From Micromonospora sp. WMMD1102 (GTDB lineage Bacteria > Actinomycetota > Actinomycetes > Mycobacteriales > Micromonosporaceae): a stretch of 64,000 bases of DNA. The notes below the pieces were generated by a model. It saw only the letters and a program-made list of their open reading frames with translations, ran no database searches and was not told the origin of the DNA. The stretch is from assembly GCF_029626265.1 (NCBI RefSeq), contig NZ_JARUBN010000001.1, positions 7,133,001 to 7,197,000 on the forward strand, in the 5' to 3' direction. Below are positions 18,321-26,730 of the stretch, one piece after another. The translations under genes were made by a program, and so were the position numbers. Every line of letters begins with the position of its first letter. Within the stretch, counting starts at the first letter, position 1.

Positions 18321-19989
18321 TTGTTCACGCGTGTCGAGTTGTTCGAGCGCATCCGCGCTGATCGGCGGGTGGATCCGTCGGTGTCTCAGCGGGAGTTGGC
18401 GCGCCGGCATCAGGTGTCACGTCGTACCGTTCGGGCGGCGTTGACGTCGGCGCTCCCGCCGCCGCGTCGGCGGCCTGCGCGGGGGCGTCCGCTGGCGTTG
18501 GCGCCGGTGCTTGCCGTGGTGGACGCCATGTTGCGTGAGGATGTGGTTGGCCCGCGTAAGCAGCGGCACACGATCGAGCGGATTTGCCAGCGTCTGGCTG
18601 TTGAGCATGGTTTCACTGAGGCGTCGTACTCGACGGTGCGTAATTACGTGGCCCGCCGGCGGCCGGAGATCCTGGCCGAGGCGCGGGAGGGGCGTGGTCA
18701 CCTCGACGGGATGGTCCCGCAGGTCCACGCCCCCCGGCGAGGAGGCGGAGGTCGACTTCGCCGAGGCGTTCGCGGTGGTCGCCGGCAAGTCGATGAAGTG
18801 TTACCTGTTCACGTTGCGGATGTCGTACTCGGGCAAGGCCGTGCATCGGGTGTTCGCCTCGCAGGGCCAGGAGGCGTTCATGGAAGGGCATGTGGAGGCG
18901 TTCCGGGTTCTCGGCGGGGTGCCGACCCGGCACATCCGCTACGACAACCTGAAGCCGGCGGTGCGGCAGGTGTTGTTCGGTCGGGGGCGGGTGGAGTCGC
19001 AGCGGTGGGTCGCCTTCCGCTCGCACTACGGCTTCCACGCGTTCTACTGCCTGCCGGGCAAGGACGGCGCGCACGAGAAGGGTGGGGTGGAGCACGAAGG
19101 CGGCCGATTCCGCCGCAACCACCTGGTCCCGCCGCCGCAGGTCGCCTCTTTGACCGACCTCAACGACCGCCTGGCCGTGATCGACGCCGACGAGGACGCC
19201 CGGCACGTCCACGGCGCACCCGCCAGTATCGGGTTCACCTTCGCCGCGGAGGCGCCGCTACTGCACCGGCTGCCCGCCGATGATTTCGAACTCGGCACCA
19301 CGCTGACACCGCTGGTGCGGCGCAACGCCCGCATCGTGGTGCGGCAGTGCTATTACTCGGTGCCGGCGCGGTTCATCGACCGCAAGGTCCGGGTCAGCCT
19401 GCGGGCCAACGAGATCGTCGTGTTCGACGGCCGGCAGGTCGTGGCCCGCCATCCACGGCTGTCGCGCCGCTACGACTACCGCGACGACCTGGACCACTAC
19501 CTGGAGATCCTGCTGGTCAAACCCGGCGCCCTCGCCGGGTCGACCGCTCTGGCGCAGGCCCGGGCAGAAGGGTCGTTCACCTCGGTCCACGACGCGTTCT
19601 GGGCCGCTGCCCGCGCCGCGCACGGCGAGGCGGCCGGCACCCGGGCGTTGATCGAGGTGTTGCTGCTGCACCGGCAGCTGCCGCACCCGGCGATGGTCGC
19701 CGGCATCGGCGCCACCGTCAACGCCGGCTCGTGCAGTCCGGAACTGGTCGCCATCGAGGCACGCAAGGCCGCCGACGCCGGCCCAGCACCGCAGGCCACC
19801 ACCTGCGAACCCGCTGACGCCATCGCCGAGGACGGTCAAGATCTGACCGAGCCGGTCGACGACGCTCCCGGCGCCCGGGTGATCTCCCTGCACTCCCGGC
19901 GGCTGCCCTCCGGAACCGAACACAAACCGCCGCCCATGAGCGTCTACGACCAACTGCTGCACCACCGACCGAAAGGCACAACCGCGTGA
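18321..19989 (+). pseudogene. istA: IS21 transposase IstA, split by a frameshift
   Basis: DDE transposase that cuts and joins the element ends. The N-terminal HTH part (ELARRHQVSRRTVRAAL) is read from TTG 18321 (GGGAGG five bases upstream). The catalytic part continues in the +1 frame from AEVDFAEAF, with D (EVDF), D (RYDNLK) and E (GGVEHE), to the C-terminal domain and stop at 19989. The frame changes at a run of six Cs (18730-18735) in codons for VHAPG; five Cs would restore one 556-residue protein. Either a disabling mutation, a sequencing error or slippage. The stop overlaps istB (GTGA). Confidence 0.85.
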
Positions 19990-20804
19990 GCTCGACCGCC
20001 TCCACCGGCAAGGTTTCCCGCACGCCGCGGCCCCGCCAGTCCGCCCCCGGCGTCGACCTCATCGACGCCGCTATCGACACCGCCTGCGCCGACCTGCGCC
20101 TGCCGACCATCCGCGACCGCTACGCCGAGATCGCCGAACAGGCCCTACGCGACCGCGCGAACTACAAGGGCTTCCTGTTGGACCTGCTCCGCGCCGAGAT
20201 CGCCGACCGCGACGAGCGACGCAAACAACGCCTGATCCGCGAAGCCGCCTTCCACCGCCCCAAACGCCTCGACGACTTCGACTACGACAAGAACCCCCAC
20301 GTCGACCCCGTCTACGTCAACAACCTCGCCAACCCGGCCTGGGTCAACGCCGGCGCCCCGCTGGTGTTGCTCGGCAACTCCGGCACCGGCAAGAGCCACC
20401 TGCTCATCGGAATCGGCACCGCGATCGCCGAACACGGCCTACGAGTGCGTTACTCCACCACCGCGAACCTGGTCAACGAACTCGCCGAAGCCCACAACGA
20501 GAAACGTCTGTCGCGGACCCTGCACCGCTACGCCCGCTACGACCTGCTCTGCCTCGACGAGTTCGGATACCTCAACCTCGACCGCACCGGCGCGAAACTG
20601 CTGTTCCAGATCTTCACCGAACGTGAGGAACGCAAAGCCGTCGCCGTCGCCTCCAACGCCCCCTTCTCCGAATGGGACAAGACCTTCACCGAGGAACGAC
20701 TCTGCGCCGCCATCGTCGACCGACTCACGTTCAACGGCTACCTGATCGAGACCGGCAGCGACTCCTACCGGCTGCAATCCACCCTCGAACGCAACCGCAG
20801 CTGA
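19986..20804 (+). CDS. istB: IS21 helper ATPase IstB
   Basis: 272-aa AAA+ ATPase of the DnaC clade that assists IstA in target selection. N-terminal helical domain (CADLRLPTIRDRYAEIAEQAL), Walker A GNSGTGKSHLL, Walker B LLCLDEFGYL, sensor region VASNAPFSEWDKTF and the C-terminal RLTFNGYLIETGSDSYRL. Complete and intact, in contrast to istA. GTG start overlaps the istA stop. Confidence 0.95.
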   Translation: MSSTASTGKVSRTPRPRQSAPGVDLIDAAIDTACADLRLPTIRDRYAEIAEQALRDRANYKGFLLDLLRAEIADRDERRKQRLIREAAFHRPKRLDDFDYDKNPHVDPVYVNNLANPAWVNAGAPLVLLGNSGTGKSHLLIGIGTAIAEHGLRVRYSTTANLVNELAEAHNEKRLSRTLHRYARYDLLCLDEFGYLNLDRTGAKLLFQIFTEREERKAVAVASNAPFSEWDKTFTEERLCAAIVDRLTFNGYLIETGSDSYRLQSTLERNRS

Positions 20805-20877
20805 CCGCAGCCCTCCACGAATAGGCTATTGACGCCTGATAGTTACGGTCTTCGTCCGGTTGGGTTGCTGTTCTCAT

Positions 20878-21603
20878 ATGCGAGAATTGCCTTCGATGAG
20901 TGAGCCAGGTCCCCCCGCCCAACTGCTTCGCCAGCTGACCGATCCGTATGCCGCAGAGGCCGCTGCCGCTGCGATGGTGGCTCAGGCTGCCTGGCTGCAA
21001 GGCCCTCCACCACCAGAGATGATCGTGGCCCTGGGCAACTGCGTGCCGGATGGCGCGATCGTTGACCTGGCCCGAGCTTGGCCACGAAGCGCTCTCGTCC
21101 CTGCGCTGGTGCATGCTGTGGACATCGAAGATGACCTGGAGCGTAGGCGGAGTCTGGCCTGGATCATCAAGCAGGTTCCTCTCGAAGGCGCGGTGGCGAC
21201 GCTGCTGTCGCGGGCGAGCCGGTCCAACGAGGATCGGATCGTCCGCCGATATCTGCTGGAAGCTGTGCAGCGCTGCGGAATCGTCGCCAACGATCCGTGG
21301 ATCCTTGTCGGACCGACCGTCCGTGTCCTCGTGGAGGATCCGGACCCTCTCATCCGGGAAACGGCGATTGCGCTGATCGGTAGCTGTGAAGGTTACGACG
21401 CCGAGCGCCGGGCGCTGCTGGTCGCCGCGCTGGCGGACCCCGACGCAACGGTGATAACGGTTGCCGCGCTGGCCCTGCGGGGCACGGGCGTGCGGGAGGC
21501 TGAGATCCCTGCAGAGCTAGCCAGGAACCTCCTCGAGCATCCCGACCTGCGGGTGCGGTGGTCGGTCGGTGACCTGTTCGAGCACCCCGACATGTCGCCC
21601 TGA
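20878..21603 (+). CDS. HEAT-repeat-like protein carried inside the IS21 element
   Basis: About 241 aa, not recognised. Helical repeats of HEAT/armadillo character: LVPALVHAVDIEDDLERRRSLAWIIKQV, RIVRRYLLEAVQRCG, LVEDPDPLIRETAIALIGSCEG, LLVAALADPDATVITVAALALRG, LLEHPDLRVRWSVGDLFEH. No signal peptide or enzyme motif. It is downstream of istB on the same strand and inside the right inverted repeat, so it moves with the element if the element moves. Start uncertain: ATGs at 20878 and 20896 are in frame and neither has a clear ribosome site. Possibly an immunity, regulatory or cargo function; unknown. Confidence 0.6.
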   Translation: MRELPSMSEPGPPAQLLRQLTDPYAAEAAAAAMVAQAAWLQGPPPPEMIVALGNCVPDGAIVDLARAWPRSALVPALVHAVDIEDDLERRRSLAWIIKQVPLEGAVATLLSRASRSNEDRIVRRYLLEAVQRCGIVANDPWILVGPTVRVLVEDPDPLIRETAIALIGSCEGYDAERRALLVAALADPDATVITVAALALRGTGVREAEIPAELARNLLEHPDLRVRWSVGDLFEHPDMSP

Positions 21604-21702
21604 AAAGAACCACGCCAGCATTCACGATCACCCTCCAGGCCGGTTGACAAGGAGTGTCGCTGGCTACCGCCGTTAGCAGGTCAGGCGGTCAAAGGCCGAA
21701 CA

Positions 21703-21733
21703 GCGGCGTCGGGACCGAACCTCCCGACGCCGC
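21703..21733 (+). terminator. strong hairpin downstream of passenger gene
   Basis: GCGGCGTCGGGA (21703-21714) and TCCCGACGCCGC (21722-21733) form a perfect 12-bp stem with a 7-nt loop; no T-run follows. The rest of 21604-22095 holds the IS right end and a short gap before btuD; no gene is seen there. Confidence 0.5.
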
Positions 21734-21874
21734 CGCGTCCTCACCCCACGCAGAGCCGGGCCCTTCAGACCCCGCATCGGGAGCGGAGCCTGAAAGAACC
21801 CGGTCTGCCCCGATCCTACCCAACCCCGGCACTCAACCCACCGGAGCGACCCGCTGACACCCACAGCCACCAAA

Positions 21875-21942
21875 CACCTGGTACCCGAACAAGCTGCCGA
21901 TCTTCGACGCCCAGCACCTGGTACCCAAAGAAGCTAACGATC
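21875..21942 (-). repeat. right subterminal repeats of the IS21 element
   Basis: Two 28-bp copies (21875-21902, 21915-21942) share CACCTGGTACCC, AAGCT and GATC, 40 bp apart. They are inverted relative to the left copies at 18161-18227. Confidence 0.7.
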
Positions 21943-21972
21943 AGCGGCCGTCGATCACCCGTCGCGTTCGGC

Positions 21973-22022
21973 GGTGCCCGAAGAACCTGCCCGAGTGGTG
22001 CCCGTTCAAGGTGCCGGAATCA
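21973..22022 (-). repeat. right terminal inverted repeat of the IS21 element
   Basis: Read on the minus strand it begins TGATTCCGGCACCTTGA and then follows the left repeat. The flanking bases (TAGGA after 22022, CCGA before 18067) do not match. Confidence 0.85.
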
Positions 22023-22095
22023 TAGGACTCCCGGCCGGAGTCGGCGCCCGCCCGACCCGGCACCGCCCGCCGACAACCGCTGGTCGCCGCCAGTA

Positions 22096-23007
22096 CTAGT
22101 CGGCGGTGCGCCGGGTGCGGACCGGGACGACGAGCGGGCCGTGTTCACCCTCGATGACGCGTACCCGGGCCCGGTAGTGCGTACCGAGCAGGTCGTCGGT
22201 GAGCACCGAGCGGGGCGGGCCGTCGGCGACCACCGCGCCGGCGGCGAGCAACACCATCCGGTCGGCGTACTCGCCGGCGACCGAGAGGTCGTGCATGGTG
22301 GCCAGCACGGTCAGGCCGTGGTCGGCGCGGAGCTGGTCGACGAGTTCCAGCACCTCCTGCTGGTGCCCGATGTCCAGCGCACTTGTCGGCTCGTCGAGCA
22401 GCAGCAGCGGGGCACCCTGGGCCAGCGCCCGGGCCAGGAAGACCCGCTGCCGCTCGCCGCCGGAGAGCGTCGCCAGCGGCCGGGCCGCGAAGCCGGTCAG
22501 GTCCAGCCGGTCGAGTACGTCGTGCGCCACCGCCAGGTCGGCGGCGGACTCCCGACCCAGCGGCGGCACGTACGGGGTGCGGCCGAGCAGCACGTAGTCG
22601 AGTACCGCCATCCCGGCCGGCACGACCGGGGACTGCGGCACCGTGGCCACCGTCCGGGCCCGGTCCCGGCGGCGGAGCCGGGCGAGCGGCGTACCGAAGA
22701 GGGAGATCGAGCCGGTGCTGGCCGGCAGCAGCCCGCCGACCGCGCGGAGCAGCGTCGACTTGCCGGCGCCGTTCGGGCCGATCACGGTGACCCACTCCCC
22801 GGCGGCGACCGAGAGACCGACCCCGGTCAGGATGGCCGCCCCGCCGAGTGTCACCCCGAGGTCGGTCACCTCGACGGCGACCCCGGTCGGCGCGGTCGCA
22901 CCGCTCGCACCCGTCGGGGCGGTCGCACCCGTAGGCGCGGTCGCACCCGTAGGCGCGGTCGAACTCGTCGCGCCCGTCGCACCACTCGCGCCGGTCGGGG
23001 CGGTCAT
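22096..23007 (-). CDS. btuD: cobalamin ABC transporter ATP-binding protein (BtuD/FecE family)
   Basis: 303 aa. Walker A GPNGAGKSTLL, Q-loop VPQ, signature LSGGERQRVFLARAL, Walker B LLLLDEPTSALD, H-loop MHDLSVA: a complete importer ATPase. The first ~42 residues are an unusual Ala/Thr/Gly/Pro repeat (TGATAPTGATAPTGA) encoded by an 18-bp minisatellite. ATG at 23007 overlaps the permease stop. With btuC and btuF, and under a cobalamin riboswitch, the substrate is most likely a corrinoid; sequence alone cannot separate this family from siderophore importers. Confidence 0.88.
   Translation of the reverse strand: MTAPTGASGATGATSSTAPTGATAPTGATAPTGASGATAPTGVAVEVTDLGVTLGGAAILTGVGLSVAAGEWVTVIGPNGAGKSTLLRAVGGLLPASTGSISLFGTPLARLRRRDRARTVATVPQSPVVPAGMAVLDYVLLGRTPYVPPLGRESAADLAVAHDVLDRLDLTGFAARPLATLSGGERQRVFLARALAQGAPLLLLDEPTSALDIGHQQEVLELVDQLRADHGLTVLATMHDLSVAGEYADRMVLLAAGAVVADGPPRSVLTDDLLGTHYRARVRVIEGEHGPLVVPVRTRRTAD
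22882..23004 (-). repeat. in-frame 18-bp minisatellite at 5' end of btuD
   Basis: Approximate 18-bp units encode APTGAT/APTGAS several times over residues 2-42, before the conserved domain begins at VAVEVTDLG. Likely dispensable and length-variable. Confidence 0.6.
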
Positions 23008-24119
23008 TCCGCCACCCGCCGGGTGGTGCGCAGCACGATCGCGAAGAACGGGCCGCCGAGCAGGGCGGTGACCACGCCGATCGGGATCTCGGCCGGCGCG
23101 GCGACGGTACGCGCGGTCAGGTCGGTCAGGGTGAGGAAGGCGCCGCCGAAAAGCACCGAGAGCGGCAGGATCGCCCGGTAGCTCGCCCCGGCCAGCATCC
23201 GCACCACGTGCGGGACGATCACGCCGACGAAACCGATCAGCCCGGAGACCGAGACGGCGGCGGCCGTGCCGAGCGAGGCCGCGGCGACCAGCAGCAGCCG
23301 GGAACGCTGCGGATGCAGCCCGAGACTGCTCGCCTCGTCGTCGCCGAGCGCGAGTACGTCGAGTTCACGCCGGTGCACCAGCACCACGGCGGTGGTGAAC
23401 ACCGCGTACGGCAGCACCACCAGCACGTCGTGCCAGCCGGCGGTGGCCAGCCGGCCGAGCATCCACGAGTAGACCTCTTGGATGCTCTCGGCGTTGCGTT
23501 GCAGCAGGTAGGTCTGTCCGGCGGCGAGGAAGGCGGAGACCGCCACCCCGGCCAGGATCAGCGTCGCCGGTGAGCGGTCCCGGCCGCCGGCCGCGCCGAG
23601 CAGGTAGGTCAGCAGCACCGCGCCGAGCGCCCCGACGAAGGCGGCCAGCGGCACGGTGACCGGCAGCCCGACCGTGACGTCCGCGCCGCTGACCCCGCGC
23701 AGCACGATCACGGCGGTCACCGCGAGACCGGCTCCGGCGGCGACGCCGAGCAGGTGCGGATCGGCCAGCGGGTTGCGGAAGACGCCCTGGTAGCAGCCGC
23801 CGGCCAGGGCCAGCATCCCACCGACGAGCAGGCCGAGCACCACCCGGGGCAGCCGCAGCTCGGTGACGATGGCGATCTCCCGCTCGTTCAGGCCGCTGTG
23901 CAGGTGCACCCCGGGGACCAGGTTGAGCAGCTCGATCGCGACGCTGCCCGGCGGCAGGCTGACCGGCCCGAACGCGATGCCGGCCAGGGCGGCGACCACG
24001 ACGGCGGCGAACCCGGCCGCCAGCCACCGCCGGCGCAGCCCGGCGGGCCGCCCCGGTTGGCCGCGCCCGGCGGGTGCGGCCGGCGTGCCGGGGCGGGCCA
24101 GGGCGGTGGCTCGGCTCAA
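23004..24119 (-). CDS. btuC: cobalamin ABC transporter permease (BtuC/FecCD family)
   Basis: 371-aa FecCD permease with about 9-10 membrane helices. Conserved stretches are RLPRVVLGLLVGGMLALAGGCYQGVFRNPLADPHLLGVAAGAGL and, near the C-terminus, VSGLIGFVGVIVPHVVRMLAG with the coupling region, then GGAFLTLTDLTARTVAAPAEIPIGVVTALLGGPFF. TTG start at 24119 overlaps the btuF stop (TTGA). Works as a dimer with BtuD and receives substrate from BtuF. Confidence 0.9.
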   Translation of the reverse strand: MSRATALARPGTPAAPAGRGQPGRPAGLRRRWLAAGFAAVVVAALAGIAFGPVSLPPGSVAIELLNLVPGVHLHSGLNEREIAIVTELRLPRVVLGLLVGGMLALAGGCYQGVFRNPLADPHLLGVAAGAGLAVTAVIVLRGVSGADVTVGLPVTVPLAAFVGALGAVLLTYLLGAAGGRDRSPATLILAGVAVSAFLAAGQTYLLQRNAESIQEVYSWMLGRLATAGWHDVLVVLPYAVFTTAVVLVHRRELDVLALGDDEASSLGLHPQRSRLLLVAAASLGTAAAVSVSGLIGFVGVIVPHVVRMLAGASYRAILPLSVLFGGAFLTLTDLTARTVAAPAEIPIGVVTALLGGPFFAIVLRTTRRVAE

Positions 24120-25048
24120 GCGGGTACCTTGGCGACCGCGTCCACGATCGCCCGGAGCAGGTCGACGACCCGGGGACCCCAGCGGGACGCGATGTCGTCA
24201 TCGAGCGCGACGACCTGGTTGTTCTTCACCGCGGTCAGCCCGGACCAGCCCTTGCGGGCCGCGACCGTCTGCGGGGACTGCTGGCAGCACTTGGTGTCGG
24301 CCAGGAAGACCAGGTCCGGGTCGGCCTTGATGATCGCTTCCTCGGCGAGCTGCGGATAGCCGCCCTTCGCGCCGTTCGCGTCGGCCGGGTCGGCGATGTT
24401 CTCCAGCCCGACCATCCCGAAGAGCGAACCGACGAACGTCTTGCTGGTCGCCGAGTAGTACTCCGGGCCGAGTTCGTAGAAGTAGGTCAGCTTCTCCGAC
24501 CGCTGCGGCAGGTCCCCGACCAGCTTCCCGATGTCGTCCTTCAGCCGGCCGACCAGGTCGGCCGCCTCGGTCGGGTGCCCGGTGAGGGTGCCGAGGTCGG
24601 TGATCTGCCGGTACGTGTCGTCGAGCGTCGTCGCCGCCGGTGCCAGGTAGTGCGGGATCTTCAACTGGCCGAGCTGGTCCACGATCTTGTTCAGGTCGTT
24701 GGTCAGGACCACCAGGTCGGGGTTCTTCGCCGCGATCGCCTCGGCGTTCGGGGTGAAGGCGGACAGCTCGCTCTTCGGCGCCTCGGCCGGATGGTTCGAG
24801 TTGTCGTCGACGGCGGTGACCTGGCTGCCGGCGCCGATCGCGAAGAGCATCTCGGTGGCGGTCGGCCCGAGCACGACGATCTTCTCGGGGCGCTTGTCGA
24901 GGGTGAGCGGGCCGACCGTCACCGGATAGCTGGCACCGCTCGCGCCGGGGCTCGGGGCCGGGCCGGGGTCGTCGGCGACGCAGCCGGCCAGGGCCAGGGC
25001 CGCGCTGGCCAGCAGCGCCGCCAGCAGCCGGGGGGTACGTCGGGTCAT
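24116..25048 (-). CDS. btuF: cobalamin-binding lipoprotein (BtuF-like)
   Basis: 310-aa substrate-binding protein with a lipoprotein signal (LLASAALALAGC, lipobox LAGC). Class III periplasmic-binding fold: EKIVVLGPTATEMLFAIGAGSQVTAVDD, KNPDLVVLTNDL and QLAEEAIIKADPDLVFLADT. First gene of btuFCD, 14 nt after an AGGAGG site. The leader upstream is a cobalamin riboswitch, which makes corrinoid binding the best assignment; expression should fall when adenosyl- or methylcobalamin is abundant. Confidence 0.88.
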   Translation of the reverse strand: MTRRTPRLLAALLASAALALAGCVADDPGPAPSPGASGASYPVTVGPLTLDKRPEKIVVLGPTATEMLFAIGAGSQVTAVDDNSNHPAEAPKSELSAFTPNAEAIAAKNPDLVVLTNDLNKIVDQLGQLKIPHYLAPAATTLDDTYRQITDLGTLTGHPTEAADLVGRLKDDIGKLVGDLPQRSEKLTYFYELGPEYYSATSKTFVGSLFGMVGLENIADPADANGAKGGYPQLAEEAIIKADPDLVFLADTKCCQQSPQTVAARKGWSGLTAVKNNQVVALDDDIASRWGPRVVDLLRAIVDAVAKVPA

Positions 25049-25127
25049 TCGGTCCTCCTGTCAGCCGAGGTCTGGTGCTCCGCCGACAGGTGCTGCTGCC
25101 CCCGCCCACGGGGCGCCCTTCCTCGAA

Positions 25128-25285
25128 GGCGCTTTCCGGGACCGCGCCGCAGGCGACCTGGCTGATCCCCCGCCGCACCACTCGACGCCGCCTGCGGCGG
25201 TGAGCGGGTCTGCGGGTGGCATCACAGTTGCGGGACAGCGCCGGTTTCGCACCGGCTTCGCTGCGGGGTGGTCGGGGAAACGGTA
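25128..25285 (-). promoter_or_regulatory. cobalamin riboswitch controlling btuFCD
   Basis: The minus-strand leader contains GAAGCCGGTGCGAAACCGG followed by CGCTGTCCCGCAACTGTGATG, the conserved core of cobalamin riboswitches, and further down the B12 box CAGCCAGGTCGCCTGC (25149-25164). The downstream segment has CCTGTC near 25078-25083 able to pair with GACAGG, part of the btuF ribosome site (GACAGGAGG), suggesting translational control. Boundaries are approximate. Confidence 0.9.
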
Positions 25286-25342
25286 GCGCATCCGAGCCGT
25301 GACCCGGCAGTGGCATGGCGCTGCCGCCGTCGTTCGCCCAGC

Positions 25343-25771
25343 TCAGCGTTGCGTGCTGAGCCCACCGGTAGCCGGGTCGAACGGGAAGGAGACGTGCTGG
25401 TGGACCATCTGCCACCGCCCGTCGACCTTCTGGAACACCCGCGTCCCGCGCGACCAGGTCTCGACGGGCTGGCCGCCGGGCTCCTGGACCCGCATCCGGT
25501 TGAGTCCCCAGGTGACGGCGACGTCGTCCCGGACCAGCACCTCCAGGTCCGGGATGTCCCACCGGAACTCGCCCCGGGCCAGTTCGAAGCCCTGCCGGCA
25601 GACCTCCCGGACCGCGTCCGCGCCCCGGTGGACCTGCGGCGCCGCGTGCTCGTACGAGACCACGTCGGGGGCGATCTTCGTCATCACCGCGTCGAGGTCC
25701 TTGGCGGCCGAGTCCCGGAACCACTCCGCGAACTCCCGGCGGATCTCCTGCTCGGCATCGGTGTCGGTCAT
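25343..25771 (-). CDS. SnoaL-like/NTF2-like protein
   Basis: 142 aa of the SnoaL-like polyketide cyclase/NTF2 superfamily: [79 protein letters not shown], and the terminal [26 protein letters not shown]. Function unknown; such proteins are often small-molecule isomerases or stress proteins. ATG at 25771 overlaps the stop of the SRPBCC gene (ATGA), so it is the third gene of an ArsR-SRPBCC-SnoaL operon. Its stop is about 57 bp upstream of the riboswitch. Confidence 0.82.
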   Translation of the reverse strand: MTDTDAEQEIRREFAEWFRDSAAKDLDAVMTKIAPDVVSYEHAAPQVHRGADAVREVCRQGFELARGEFRWDIPDLEVLVRDDVAVTWGLNRMRVQEPGGQPVETWSRGTRVFQKVDGRWQMVHQHVSFPFDPATGGLSTQR

Positions 25772-26238
25772 CTGCTCTCCTTTCCGGTGGGCACCTCGGC
25801 GAGGTGCGTGTCGAGCTTGTCGAAGCAGCCCCGCCAGCCGTCGGCCACGGCGTCGCGTACGGCCACGGACTCGAAGCCGGTCTGCTCGAAGGTCATCTCG
25901 GTCTTGCCGTCCCGGTCGGCGAGCAGCACCGTCACCAGGGTCTCCAGCGTGGTGTTGCCGTCGGCGTCGACCTGGGCCAGCGTCAGCACCAGCCGCCCGG
26001 GCGGTACGACCTCGCGGAACTCGCCGTACTCCCGGTAGGTCCCGCCGCGCGCGGAGCGGTACTCGACCTGCCACCGCCCGCCGGGCCGGGCGTCCACCTC
26101 GCACCGGGTCACCTCGAAGCCCGGCGGGGCGAACCAGGTGCCGACCTCCTCGGCCCGGGTCCAGGTCCGGAAGACCAGTTCCCGGGGTGCGTCGAAGGCG
26201 CGGACGATCGGGATGCGGTGTCTGTCTGCTGTCGTCAC
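25768..26238 (-). CDS. SRPBCC (AHSA1-type) domain protein
   Basis: 156 aa of the AHA1/START-like family: [52 protein letters not shown] and the C-terminal [16 protein letters not shown]. These proteins bind hydrophobic ligands in a helix-grip fold; the exact role is unknown. GTG start at 26238 overlaps the ArsR stop (GTGA). The ArsR-AHSA1 pair is a widespread conserved operon. Confidence 0.88.
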   Translation of the reverse strand: MTTADRHRIPIVRAFDAPRELVFRTWTRAEEVGTWFAPPGFEVTRCEVDARPGGRWQVEYRSARGGTYREYGEFREVVPPGRLVLTLAQVDADGNTTLETLVTVLLADRDGKTEMTFEQTGFESVAVRDAVADGWRGCFDKLDTHLAEVPTGKESR

Positions 26239-26627
26239 GGTTTCCTGCTCTCCTCGTCTTCGTCGGCGGCTTCCCCGGCACCGTCTGCCCTACCGTCGGC
26301 ACCGTCCGCCTGGAGGCGGGCCAGCCGCTCGTCGAGCTGGTCGAACCGGTGCTGCCAGAGCCGCCGGTACGCCCCGAGCCAGGTGTCGATGTCGGCCAGC
26401 GGCTCGGCCCGGATCCGGCTCGGCCGGCGCTGCGCGTCCCGGGCCCGGGTGACCAGGCCGGCCGCCTCCAACACGGCGACGTGCTTGGAGACCGCGCGGG
26501 GGGTCATCGCGAACGGCTCGGCGAGGTCGGTGACCGAGGCGTCGCCGTGCAGCAGGCGGTCCAGGACCGCCCGTCGGGTCGGGTCGGCGAGCGCCGCGAA
26601 GACCGTGCTGAGCGTGTCCCGCCCCAT
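26235..26627 (-). CDS. ArsR-family transcriptional regulator
   Basis: 130 aa: [63 protein letters not shown] is a standard ArsR winged helix without the metal-binding cysteines, so the signal is not a thiol-bound metal. The C-terminal tail is acidic, low complexity ([18 protein letters not shown]). AGGAGG precedes the ATG at 26627. The perfect palindrome at 26639-26652 just upstream is the likely autoregulatory site. Confidence 0.88.
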   Translation of the reverse strand: MGRDTLSTVFAALADPTRRAVLDRLLHGDASVTDLAEPFAMTPRAVSKHVAVLEAAGLVTRARDAQRRPSRIRAEPLADIDTWLGAYRRLWQHRFDQLDERLARLQADGADGRADGAGEAADEDEESRKP

Positions 26628-26638
26628 TTGGCACCTCC

Positions 26639-26652
26639 TAGTTCCGGAACTA
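26639..26652. promoter_or_regulatory. perfect 14-bp palindrome, probable ArsR operator
   Basis: TAGTTCCGGAACTA, immediately upstream of the AGGAGG site of the ArsR gene; a repressor bound here would block initiation of the arsR-SRPBCC-snoaL operon. The divergent recQ start is 79 bp away. Confidence 0.5.
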
Positions 26653-26717
26653 ATTGGTACCGTAAGACTTTTCCACAGCCCGCGTCAAGCGGTCGGCCTC
26701 GCGTCGGGCGGGGCTCG

Positions 26718-26723
26718 TAGAAT
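26718..26723 (+). promoter_or_regulatory. -10 element TAGAAT for leaderless recQ transcript
   Basis: TAGAAT ends 7 nt before the recQ ATG (26731) and there is no Shine-Dalgarno sequence, as expected for a leaderless mRNA. Confidence 0.4.
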
Positions 26724-26730
26724 CCGCCGG

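Larger units (their letters stand above)
18067..22022 (+). mobile_element. IS21-family element, 3956 bp, with extra passenger gene
   Basis: Bounded by 50-bp inverted repeats (44 of 50 identical) that start with 5'-TGA. Inside each end are two subterminal repeat copies, a hallmark of IS21. It encodes istA (frameshifted) and istB in the typical overlapping arrangement. Typical IS21 elements are 2-2.5 kb and end soon after istB; here about 1.2 kb separates istB from the right end and contains a HEAT-like gene (20878-21603) and a strong hairpin. No target-site duplication is seen at the flanks, consistent with a deletion next to the element. Confidence 0.85.

Noticed and set aside
25804..26730. 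In-frame upstream extension of recQ by 309 codons
   Set aside because: The stretch is antisense to the ArsR and SRPBCC genes; RecQ homology starts after ATG 26731, and a leaderless -10 lies before that ATG.
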